Positions 12,262 through 22,768 of a stretch of 64,000 nt of DNA are shown in pieces. Within the stretch, counting starts at the first letter, position 1. Every line of letters begins with the position of its first letter. Position numbers and translations under genes: made by a program. A model generated the notes under the pieces. It saw only the letters and a list, made by a program, of their open reading frames with translations. It did no database searches and was not told the origin of the DNA. The stretch comes from Symbiodinium natans (lineage: Eukaryota > Sar > Dinophyceae > Suessiales > Symbiodiniaceae), in assembly GCA_905221605.1 (NCBI GenBank), contig CAJNDS010000416.1, positions 1 through 64,000 on the forward strand. Direction: 5' to 3'.

Positions 12262-13890
12262 TCAGAGGTCTGAGCCACTGATGTGCAGCAGCATTTGCTT
12301 CTCGTAGCACCAGGGAAAGCGCTTAACGGTGAGTTCTCCAACCTTGTAAGCCATTTGCATCTGTAGTTGAAAGAGCTTGTTCTGGTTCTGAGCATTTGCC
12401 AGGGCGAGAGAAATCACAGATGTGGAGGCATTCGAGCAGTAGCAGGCCGATCTCGGACTGGTGTGAACGCGTCTTTTATGAAGAGCTAACTGCTGAAGAT
12501 CTTCCATTAGCAGAGAACCCACAGCAGGAGACCGAGCAATCCGAGCAACAGGACGACAACGTGTTCGAGTTCAATTGCAAGCACTGACTAGACAAGTTCG
12601 GTGAAGTGAGCGTCTGCGCTCTGATGCACCCGTGTCTGGGAGGCAACCTTCTACCGTCAGGACCGGTTTGTCTTCTGTTTTACCTGTTTTGGCCTGAGTT
12701 GCTGGCAGTGAGGGGTCGACAAGTTGACGATGCTTCAGCACTAAGCTGTGAGCAAGATCCTGAGCAGACGATCACACGAACTTGCTGGGATCCGTAGAGC
12801 GCCACACCAAGGCAACGACTAAAGACGTCGGTGGTGCGACCCATGACTCCTTCTCAGGCGATGGCAGCGAATTGCAGTGAAAGAACATGAGTCTGGACAA
12901 GCGCTCTGGACACGGATTCCTCAGACCGCAGAATGCTTGCGATCCGCTGCGCGCTGGGAGCCTTAGGATTCCAGATTTCATAGATCGCACAGACATCATG
13001 GCACAGAATGGCACATCTTGGAACATCTTGGCACGTCTTGGCACATGAGAGCTCACGTCTCTGCACATGAGCTCCAGGCCTGCATGCACATTGTTGCCAC
13101 GCCGCCACGCTCCGGCTCAGGAGTGACAATCACTGAAAGCGCCCATATAGCCCTGGGGCCTTTGCGTGGTGCTAGCATCTTTTGCTAGGCTACAAGCCGG
13201 CTACCAGCTATGAAGTAGGACCTGTGGATGGAAGCATGGACCAAGCCAAAACGCCAGCCAGTTTGAAAGTCAGTCATGGCCAAGCACATACAGCAATGAT
13301 GTGGGTCCAAAACGTCCCTCTTTAGTAGCCTCACCCAATCTCTGACAGATCCTTTCAACGCTCTGCACTTTGCAATGAGTGGATTCACAATGATTCACAT
13401 CTGCCCATCAAGTCACAAGTTGCATTGCACCTCTGTGCCCACCTTCACCGAGCCCTCGCCCTTGATCTGGCACCTCCCACTGCAAGGGCTATCCTTTATT
13501 CATTGGACACCTCACGACTCACATCGACGCATGATGCTGAGCGTAGCACATGTGCTCCAGACCAAGTTTCCGCATCTTGCCACAAAGGTCCACCATGCGC
13601 TTCTTCTCCACATCCAACCTGCCACTGCCGAACTGAAGCCAATTCTGCAGCAGGCTGAGTCGTTACGTTCCTCTCAGAGAAGTTGCCCAGCCCATCATGC
13701 AGCATCATTGCAATTGCAAGCATTGCCACCTCTGGAATCAACATGACCATGTTAGATCGGCCCCTGCTGTTAGCAAGTGTTGATGTTTGTTTACCAAGCG
13801 CCTGGCCTGGCCCGGGGAGGACACAACACATCACAACACTTTTTGCAGCGCGGCATGTTTGGACAAGAAAGGACAAAATGCCTACCATCA
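12262..13890 (-). CDS. coding-like exons, possibly topoisomerase II C-terminus or a separate gene
   Basis: Several minus-strand segments look coding. They are about 13660-13765 (MVMLIPEVAMLAIAMMLHDG), 13530-13650 (RLDVEKKRMVDLCGKMRKLG), 13300-13385 (CRALKGSVRDWVRLLKRDV) and 12270-12400 (NKLFQLQMQMAYKVGELTVK). They lie just downstream of firm topoisomerase II exons on the same strand. The type II enzyme has a poorly conserved C-terminal region, so they could belong to it, but none carries a diagnostic motif. Confidence 0.3.
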
Positions 13891-14318
13891 CAGCATCGCG
13901 GACAGTTATGCAAACATGCTTCCTATGCAGTTCTTCTTCGATGCTGAGACGATAAGTGCGGGGACCAAACCCTGAGTTCCAACGCCCAGTGAGAAAATGA
14001 GAGAACTGCGGACTCTAAGCCATACGAATCTTTTTTGTTAACGAGACCTCGAGAACCTGTGGCACTGAGGAGGTTGACCAACAGGTATTGCCGTGGTCGC
14101 ACATTGTCTCTCCGAGTCCTAGTCCTAGACAATGTCTAGATGAGGACACTGTAGAGCATGTGGGGGAAAGTAAATCGCGTCACTCGAGCTGAGGCGGACA
14201 TGTGCGCTTTGCTTGCATAGACACGACAACACTGTCAAAACTAGCTCTACAGTACTTGAAAGATCCTGTTTCTGAAGCACTTTGAAACGTTGAACAACAA
14301 GGACAGTGGGCCTGTCAC

Positions 14319-15248
14319 CGACGACGAGCTCCACAAAGCGAAGCCTTGGTAGGTCGTAGATCACTGCAAGAGGTCCCCCCTCCCTTTACGGCGGGATCGT
14401 GCTCCATGTTGATCTTTCCCTGGTGTGCGACATTGCTTGCAGAAAAGCCTGACATGGCTATCCATCAATGTGAACAACGTGCTGGCACTGTATCTACGCC
14501 TTCCGAAATGGCACAGCTCCAATTCAAGCTGGGTCGGCTGGGGTCCACTGAAATCAGATCAAAGCACTTGTTGGAGAGCACTGCAAGCTCTCGCTCCATT
14601 TTGTCCACGAGGTAAGCCTAAACATCAGAGTGAGCGGCGGCGGAAGACTCGTAAAGCCGAGCACAGCATGCTGCCAAGCCTTCTTCCGGGTAAGGGTCGG
14701 GACAAAATGAGAAAAACGAGTCGAAAACGGGAAGGACAGTGGAAGGACCAAGTCGGAAAACCAAAAAGATGGAGTCAGAAAACAGGAAGGCATGAGTCCG
14801 AAAGTGGCGGGGGCCACAAGACCATAAGCCCTCAACAAGCCCTGAAACGTCAGACCCCAGGTCAACCTGAAAAACCCTTCAAGTCGCGGGTCCCAGGGTG
14901 CTTTCTGTGGGGGGCGTCCGGAGCGTTTTCGACTCAGCGGTCCGAGGTGTTGGGCGTTGTCGACTCAGGGGCTTGTCTGTTTTCGACTCAGGCGTCTCGA
15001 CTCAAAAGCACTTTTTCGGACTTGACCCTCACTCGGCCTTCCTCCGCTCGTAGACATGGTAGCGGACAGGGAAGAAGGCTTGGATGATTTCCTTCAGAGC
15101 GAAGAACTGCACTTTGAAAACTCTCAACTCATTCACTCGGACATCGGATCCGGCGAACACAACGCAGCGGAGCAGCCCACCTCGGGACTGTCATATCTCT
15201 GGATCTTGCCGTCAGCGTCAAAGAGCCACATGTTGGTGGTGCTGATAT
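14319..15248 (-). CDS. TOP2: DNA topoisomerase II, exons of the C-terminal part of the breakage-reunion core
   Basis: Four exons continue the topoisomerase II reading that stops at 45082. Exon 15181-15248 reads ISTTNMWLFDADGKIQRYDS, the conserved TTNM/LFD segment, and ends at a GT donor. Exon 15038-15091 reads EIIQAFFPVRYHVYERRK, the conserved FFxVR-YExRK helix, and ends at a GC donor. Exon 14568-14617 reads AYLVDKMERELAVLSNK. Exon 14319-14344 begins LRFVELVV. Codon phases agree across these joins. The upstream partner exon (45082-45128, ending RSSLP) is 29.8 kb away on the same strand, with a GH92 gene and a mobile element between them. The end of the coding sequence was not located. The family call is firm; that both blocks belong to one transcript is inference. 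Confidence 0.85.
14690..15030. repeat. imperfect inverted GAGTCGAAAAC / GTTTTCGACTC repeat
   Basis: The left half (14690-14810) repeats GAGTC(G/A/C)GAAAA-type words among purines. The right half (14920-15010) repeats TTTTCGACTCAG, the reverse complement. It lies within the topoisomerase II intron between the exons ending 15038 and starting 14617. Confidence 0.55.
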
Positions 15249-17026
15249 CTGCCACAATCACGACATCATGCAGCGGTGGTAAGCAGGAAGGAATGTAGTG
15301 GAACGTGGAGAACAAAAGCGGCTGCTAGGCTCGAGAATCAACAAAGAAGACATGTGGCTGTGGTAGAGCGCAAATTTTGATTGCATTGCGCCATGTCTTG
15401 CTTGGCATCGACACATGCCCGAGAGGCAGAGGTGTGTTAACAGAAGTGCTGACTCGAATGTGGGACTCTAATGATTTCTCTGCTAGTGTCTTTCGGATGT
15501 GGCTGTCGAATTTAGACTAATCTGCGCTGTTGCAACACGTATCGATCTCTTGAGCTCATTCATTCCTTATGCTTCACGTCGCGGCAGCGCTGCCGCAGGC
15601 ACTGGTAAACCAGCGCAACAAGCCCCATTGATGCCAGCAGCACAGGTAGCTTCGAGCCAGGTATGTCTTCCTGCGGGGCCAACACACACAGAGCACACGG
15701 ATTGTGGCGCATGTCTTCTGTTTTGATGCCCCCCCAGTGCTCCTCCCCCCCTGGCGGTGGAGTTGCTGCCTGCCGTGCTCGGCAACAGCGTTAGAGATGC
15801 GTGCCAACTAAGGCTTCGGTTGCCTTCTCCAAGGCTTCTTCCATGATCACCTCGCCCACGATGCTGGGGGCCCGCAACTTTGGCGACGCCACCGCACGTT
15901 CGGCAGATTCACGAACCTTGTGCTATCTTATGCTCTTGGCATCTCTTGAATCCTAGGTGATCTTGGCAAACTTGGCCCAAGTAGCCTGTCGAGCGGCCTG
16001 GTGGATGGCACCACGAACATTGGAAACCTTGTCTGTCACGCTACTCAACGCAGACTTTCGACGGGGACTGTCAAAGTGCAAGCCCCAAGCCCGAACATGG
16101 CCCGACGGCAAACTGCCGAAATGCGAAGCAACAAACCATCAAGAATCCGTTCTGTGAAATCAAAGGTGCGATCTTGCCTAGACTGGCATCACCGGGGGAA
16201 ACGAAGCGCAGCACGCCACCTGAACCTCATCACATCAACCAAATGATGCTTCCGGACCGTCTCTTTGGGCATGGGAACAACTGCCCGTTGATCTCGCTGG
16301 CACAATTGCAGTCATGCAAATCACATTCAACGACTGGACTCTTGCTAAGCATCGCACGCGGCGAATTAGTTTGTTTCCGTATCTGCGTTTCTTGACTTCA
16401 AGAGGCGGAGCTCAGAGTAGGCAATGGTTCCAGGCAGAAGTCGGGAATGCCACACGACTTCCTCGCGACAGATTCTCACTTTGCAGCTAGACTCAGCAAC
16501 ACTATACGTCTCCAGCATTTGCGAGCCGAATCATGTTTCTTCAACAGTCTCTGCAACGCAAGCTACGGCCCAATCACAGTTCAACTATGAATCTTCGGAT
16601 TCTAGCTGTACGGGTCTTGCTTCAGGGCTTGGTGATGTTCAGCGCTCCTTGATGGCTGGCGAGGCCTCGATAGCGCTGGGCGCCTCAATGGTGATGTCCA
16701 GTTCATGGAGCCTGGTGGAATCGCTCTGAGATGGGGCCCTGGGAATCCAAGTTCTTTGCAAGCACTTAGTGACTTAGTTCACTCCGTGTTGATTCATGGA
16801 ATGTAAGCGTGGGGTTGCTCCTTCGTTTGCGGGGGAGGGCGCTTGTTGCGTAACTGTGAACAACTCTATACTCCATACTTCACTCTATACTTCCTTTCAT
16901 GTTAACTAATCTCTGAGCATCTCTGAGCATCTCTGAGCTGAAGGAAATCAGGACTGAAGATCAGGGTGAGAGTCGCATGCACAGCAGCACTTGCAAGAAC
17001 ATCTGCGAAGTCAACGAGCCCCGGAC
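15249..17026. other. mostly no gene resolved
   Basis: It lies between the GH92 exons and the late topoisomerase II exons. Minus-strand pieces near 16650-16735 (LHELDITIEAPSAIEASPA) and 16930-17010 (ADVLASAAVHATLTLIFS) look coding and may be the 3' end of the GH92 gene. The rest shows only chance frames. Confidence 0.35.
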
Positions 17027-20000
17027 CTCACTCGCTTGAAGAGCGGCACTGCACCCAGCACGTAGTTTTCAGATACACCGGGGGCCTCAACATTCAAAGT
17101 GATAAGAAGCGCAATCCGACACACAATTAAGCTGAAGCACATCCCCTGCAAGTATCCTGGCAGCAGCCTTCAACTCAGAGTTCACAACGAACAAGACGCA
17201 TATAGCATTGCATAGCATTGAAAACTAAGCACACTCCTTTCTCGTAGGTTTCTGGGCCTTGGCTGCTGGTGACTAGTGACCAAAACCTAAAAGCGCGGCC
17301 GAGCATCCGGATGGTACAGTCCCAGCGCACTCAGCACATACCAGGATCCCATCTCTCCATTGTCCTCATCCCCAGCGTAGCCTTCTGGAGAATACGCGCG
17401 AGTAAGAATCTGTCGAACCTTTGATCTGCTTGTCCCAGGCATCAGAGCATTAGCTACTCGACCGTCGTTGGCCTAAATTGCAGCTCAGCAAACCAGCTTC
17501 GCCGTGGTGTTCTGGTCGCCAAGCATGGCAAAAAGATACCTTGGTCGCACCGGGTTACATGGTTTACATCGACGTTTAGCCGCTGGATTCCGCTCTGCTT
17601 GTCACTGCCTACCACTGCTTGACACTGCCGGTCACCGAGCCCGAAAGCAGGATCGCACACAAGATTCAAGAAACCTCCTCCAGGAAGCCAAGGCACGGCA
17701 GGTGATGAGCAGGCTGGTTGTTGTGGGCATATTGGCCTCGGTATACTGGCACACGGCGATCACCAAATCATCCTGCAGCAATCTGCAGCATATTGCAGCA
17801 TGAACGATCGTGCAGCGCCCCCTAGTTCCACCAAGCGACCCATGCCGAGCATTCGCATCTCCCGCATTTCATGGATTTCGTTCTCGCAGGCTTGCAGTCG
17901 ACAGTCACCCCGAGTTTTTGCGCTTGATGCCCTACCATGGTGTGATGTCGGTGCTGCTGACATCTGCTCACATCTGCTCATGCTTCCAACCCTGCGGTCG
18001 GCAGCCCGGAATATCAAATGTATCAACTACGAGACTCACGGATTGCGGATGTCTATGGCTTTTGTGGATGCATCATTATACGCAGCCCTGTCCTTGTAGG
18101 AACCAGTCTTGAAATTGGCAGGGACAGTAAAAAGCTCATCTAGCTTCTGGGTGAGCTTGTCTCGGCCGCCATGCAACTCCTCGGTCATCAGAGGAGACAA
18201 GCCGCAACCGCAACACGCAGCGTGCCGATCATGATACATCTGCGTGATGCGACCAGCTTGTCAAGATGCCATGAGGGTGTCTAGGTCGAATGGTGGAAAC
18301 GAGTGGTGCCAAGCCGAACCCTGACGGCAGGGCTTACCCGCACAGACACTCCAGGACATGAAGCATCATGGAGACATGGAGACCGCACAGTCACTGCGCC
18401 ACATGTCATTCGCTTCGGTGGCTTCTCAAACCCATCGAGGATTCTATACAATCCGCCGAGGCCTCGGGCCGAAGGTGTGTAGGTTGTCAGAACAGGCACC
18501 CCTCCCCCGAACCCAAACCTTTTGTCGGACCCTTTTTTTACCTGGAAAGGGTACCCCCCATGGGCGACCAGGATCTGAAAGCGGACGGTTCGCCAGGACC
18601 AGCGGCAGGTCTGGCAGGGCCCCCCCCTTTTTCCCCCCCCCCCCCCCCCCCCCCCCCCCCAACCCCCCCCCCCCCCCCCGCCTGCCCCCCCCCTCTCCCT
18701 GCTCCCCTCTTGCCCCCCTACGCTGCCACGCCCCCCTTGCTTGAAGGGCTTGGCTCAACTTTACGATCAATCCAAGCCAAGCCAAACCGTCTCGAGTCTC
18801 AACCCTCAACCTTGAACCTTGAACCTTGAACCTTCAACCCTAAACCCCAAACCATGAACCTTGAGCCCTAAGCCCTCAACCCTAAACTAACCCTCAACCC
18901 TAAACCCCAAACCATAAACCATAAACCCGGAACCCTAAACCCTAAACCCAACCCTTATTGCTTGGGGTCCAGCGACTTGGGCGCTGCGGAATCACCATGC
19001 TCACGCGGATGCGCTGGGCCGGGCCGAGGCGGGTCGCGTAGCGTTAAAATTAAGGTGTCTACTTGATTAGTGTGGCCAGCTGTAGAAGCCAAGGCCGCGA
19101 AGCTCTAACCTGATGGAGTACGCCAGAATGCTTCTAAGTCAGATTGCATGCTTTTTTCTGCGCCAGTGCCCGCTCCACACCTCCAATCAGTGCTACAACG
19201 TGTCCACTGTGCCGACCCAAGTGCCTCCGTGTAGCAGTCACCCCAAGTTTCGGGAGCCTCCTGCACGAAGTCCTGAGGCGCTTCCGACGGACATCTTTAG
19301 CACATCTCATTGATCTCATTGCATGTTCACCGATTCGTCGATGGCCCGGCCTGGTTCTTCTTCCTATGGCCCATGAGCCCACTTTGGGGCCTCAGTTTGC
19401 AATGCTGCAACATCCACCTCATGAGCAACGGCAACAAAATCACAGTATGTCTTCTGAACTTGAAGTTGGGCCTGCCATAGCTTGCGTGATGTTTCATAGG
19501 TTGTGTGAAGTCATGGATTGGCGAAGGAGCGAGGGCTAAAGAACAACAAACTCAAGATGACTGGTGTAAATAAAGACAGAATATTCTTGGACAACCGCAC
19601 CCCTTGCGGAGGAACTCTGCAACGTGTGTGACCTGGCCGAAACGACAAGAAGCCTGGTTAGTCCACCTACGTTGCTCATGTGGGGAGGCATGCTCGAAAA
19701 TTCTCCACCTGCTCCTTACACTGTCACTCCTTGCCCGCTAGACTCCTTCACTTATCAAGTGCCGGTCTTGCACGGTGCGTCACGGTGCCATGATGACAGT
19801 TTTGCTCTGAGCTTGGGGCTCGTAAAGCTCGCGCAAAGCCTGCTGCTGCACGTCAAGGTCCAGCACCAAGTGGCACAACAAAACGAGACAAGACAAAGTA
19901 ACAACACCAACTGTCGCGCGTTCCCCCACCCACGCCACCTTCGGCATGCAACTGTATGCCCTCCTCAAAAATCAAGGTTTTCCGCATCTCTCAACTCACG

Positions 20001-22768
20001 CCTCTCCTCCCTCTCACCCTCAGTGGCTCGTACGGAGCGTGGGGAGTGTAAGGGCGCGATGGCCGAGCGGAGCATGGGGTGTCCAGATTCTCTGCGAAAG
20101 GACTCATGATTTGCGGGGAGCTGGGGAGCGGGAATCTTGCAGGGGCCACCTGGTTTGCTTTCAGCCTGGCGGGGGTGGACTCACCACCTTGGAAACACCC
20201 GGCAAATGGGTTCTTGAAGGCTGGCTGGGATGGCACACGGGTGGTCGGGGCCTGCACGGCGACGGCAAGGTAGACAAGGAAAAAAGGGTCCGACAGTTCC
20301 AATCCCGCAAAGATGGAGAGGACCAAACTTTCTAGGATCGTCAACAGGGCCCGGGTAGGATCGTCAACAGGGCCCGGGGACTTTGCCCAGATTGGCACAC
20401 AAAGCCCCCGCACAGTGCATCTTTCACCGTCGAGGTTGCAGCTCCTCCCTGACCGGCAGAAACCCGACATCCAGTGGTAACGGCCCGCAGCTTAACTGCA
20501 GACCCGATGTCTGGAGCCGGTGCGGCAGAAGGACATGCAAAGCATGCACGGTCGGGACATGTCGGGACCACCGCCGCCAACACAATCGGGCCCCGGCAAG
20601 GAAAAACGTTGTGTCTCGCCTTTTTCGGGCGGACCTCACCGAGGGGGTAAACCTCAAGTATGGCCGCACAGTGGTTATAATGGTCATTCAAAACACAGAG
20701 CCAAGTACAGTACAGCGGGAAAGGAAGCGCCAGGAAGCTACTGGTGATATCGCTCAGCAGCCAGTATCCCAAATGCAGACCACACCTTCGAAAGCAGCCC
20801 TGCTCGCGGCCTGTTGGCTGCGCTTCTTCAAGTCCTTTGCCTCACAACCACTAGGAAGATGGAGGACGCACAATTGCGACATGGCGCTACTATGTGCGAC
20901 GCAAGGAGTTGCTCCACAGCATTCGGCCTCTTGAGTTTTTCCCAGCCGACTCGCCGCTGCCGCGCAGGCAGCATCTGCGAAGGCGAAGTCCAGGGTCCGC
21001 GAACAGGCCTGGAGCCGGAACAACAGATAGCAAATGCACATCATGCGATGGCCTGTTGGACGGATGGATCTCCCTTCAGACGTGTCGGTAAGCTTGCCAA
21101 GGATTACGTCGTAACACAACCCGAGCTTCGCCTCCGAGACACCGACATCGATGGGAACAAAGCCTTTCTCCTGCAACCACCAGATGGATGCGCAGCAACA
21201 TGCAAACTTCAACATTGCATCGTGATGCATGGTGTTTCTTGCATGGTATGCCTGCCGAGACATAAGCAAACCGTAGACATCCCTGGACTAGGCCGAAGGC
21301 ATCCTTGTAGTGCTTCAAGCCCGTTTTGCCACGAGAGGAATCAGCTGTGAACGCCTGGACAGCATCACCGGCAATGCTGAAAGTTGCTAGATGACGCCGC
21401 GCCAGACTGAAACTTGAGGACTCGTGAGGATATCGACGATATGATGATGGCATTTCACTCATGAAGAGTGTGTACTCCTGCTGCTGACCTTGCTCATCGA
21501 TGCTCCAGGGCCTCGTAAGAATCTTTGTACAAAGCTTTCCAAGCCAACTCCTGGTCGAAGCCTCGCAAAGGCAAATTCATGCAACAACAAAAATGCCCCC
21601 ACGGTCTGGTTGTAAGGACCTGTTGGGAGCATAGCAAAGCCCTGCAGGTCAAAGGACCCTGGCTCAGCCTGAGATGTTCTTGATGATCGCATCTGCCAAC
21701 ACTACGTCGGCGAATGTGCCGACCTGCAATTGCATTGCCAGTGGTTCAGGAGTGCCTAGCTTCAGGCATCCATGTTGCGCCGGGCCGGAGGATGCACTTT
21801 TTGGGTACTGACACGATCAGGACGCACATTTTGCAGGGCTCCTTTCGGGCTTGCTTGGGATTGTCCAGCAGCTTGCAGCGCGAATAAGTTTGCATAAATC
21901 AGGGCGTCCAGCATAAAAGCTGGCTGCAAAACTTGCCGGGTGCTGACAAGCCACCATCATGTCTCGGTAGCCCGGCGATGCCCATTTCGGCAACCAACCG
22001 CCGGCCTTTGGAATGACCAAATCAGATTTGAACTCAGTTCCCCTCGGCCTGGCCTTGAAGGCATTCAACCACCCGGTCAAGATGGTCGACAACATCTTCG
22101 GGTATGCGATGGACAGAAAAGGATACACCTCAAACAAGGTGTAATGACTTTCCTCCTCTGCGGTATAGGCAGGCGCCATGACACAGCCATGGCACTGTTC
22201 GGAACGTGTCCCAGAAGCCATTGTCGCTCACGCCAACCCCACTGACGACTTGCCCACTGTAGGGGCTCCAGTGCTGTAGGCCTCAGATTCCGAACAAACT
22301 TGAGAGCAGGGAAAGCGAAAGCTAGTGCCTAGCTTTTGTATCGGACACATGAACGCAGCACGCTAAAAGAGCACATGTGCGAGAACAACCATTGTCAACA
22401 TCACACAAAATACTGGCAAAGAACGGCGCATAGGGCAGGGGGCCAGGGGGGGGGCCCCCCCCCACACTGAGGTCGCGCTACATGCAAAGATTCCTTTTGT
22501 GATGCACCCCAAAGCGGAGGGACGGGACCCCGCGCCCCCCTCGACCCGAAGGAGCTAACTTTCGTGAAAACCAAGCATTGCACAGTACTGTACATTGTTA
22601 CATATGACTCACATGACTTGCACGCGTGCACAAAATCTTGTAGAATTACGCTGCTTACAATGATATCACAAGAAACTTCGGGCCTGCTGGAGTCTCCTCA
22701 TCCAGGCGCCGTGGAAACAGCAAGGCGCGGTAGAGGGAGGTGTAGAAAATCTCCAGCCGCCTGACTCT
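17027..22768 (-). CDS. glycoside hydrolase family 92 (alpha-1,2-mannosidase-like), spliced, partial
   Basis: GH92 enzymes are calcium-dependent exo-acting alpha-mannosidases that trim mannose from glycans. Exons read in family order on the minus strand: 22689-22768 (FYTSLYRALLFPR); about 22090-22165 (YPFLSIAYPKM); about 21951-22005 (GGWLPKWASPGYRD); 21669-21723 (VGTFADVVLADAIIKN); 21497-21561 (FDQELAWKALYKDSYEAL); about 21301-21350 (GKTGLKHYKD); about 21087-21170 (GFVPIDVGVSEAKLGLCYD); about 20934-21002 (TLDFAFADAACAAAASRLGK); 18093-18196 (LHGGRDKLTQKLDELF); 17832-17883 (IHEMREMRMLGMG, which holds the conserved glutamate assigned as general acid in the family); 17494-17539 (YLFAMLGDQNTTAK); 17305-17456 (GYAGDEDNGEMGSWYVLSAL, with the conserved acidic pair); and about 17027-17075 (ENYVLGAVPLF). 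The N-terminal beta-sandwich exons and exons between 18.2 and 20.9 kb were not found. No signal peptide was seen. The whole gene lies between two exon blocks of topoisomerase II. Confidence 0.85.
18600..18715. repeat. C-rich homopolymer tract
   Basis: Runs of C with a few A and G, inside the long gap between GH92 exons at 18.2 and 20.9 kb. Proline-rich frames here are artefacts. Confidence 0.85.
18795..18957 (-). repeat. CCCTAAA-type telomere-like tract
   Basis: Degenerate 7-bp repeats pass from CCTTGAA/CCTCAAC into CCCTAAACCCTAAACCC. This is the complement of TTTAGGG and lies internally within the GH92 region. Confidence 0.75.
18968..19053 (+). repeat. 86-bp dispersed repeat (copy 1)
   Basis: From GTCCAGCGACTTGGGCGCTG to GCGTAGCGTTAAAATTAA it matches 44139-44224 in the same orientation, with a single C/T difference noted. 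It directly follows the telomere-like tract. It is GC-rich with an A/T-rich end, like a short retroposed or structural unit, but its class is unknown. Confidence 0.85.

Noticed and set aside
11465-12273. Proline-rich protein frames
   Set aside because: They arise from long C runs; all three frames are open.
18480-18760. Proline-rich coding exon in the GH92 gene
   Set aside because: C-run artefact on the opposite strand to the gene.
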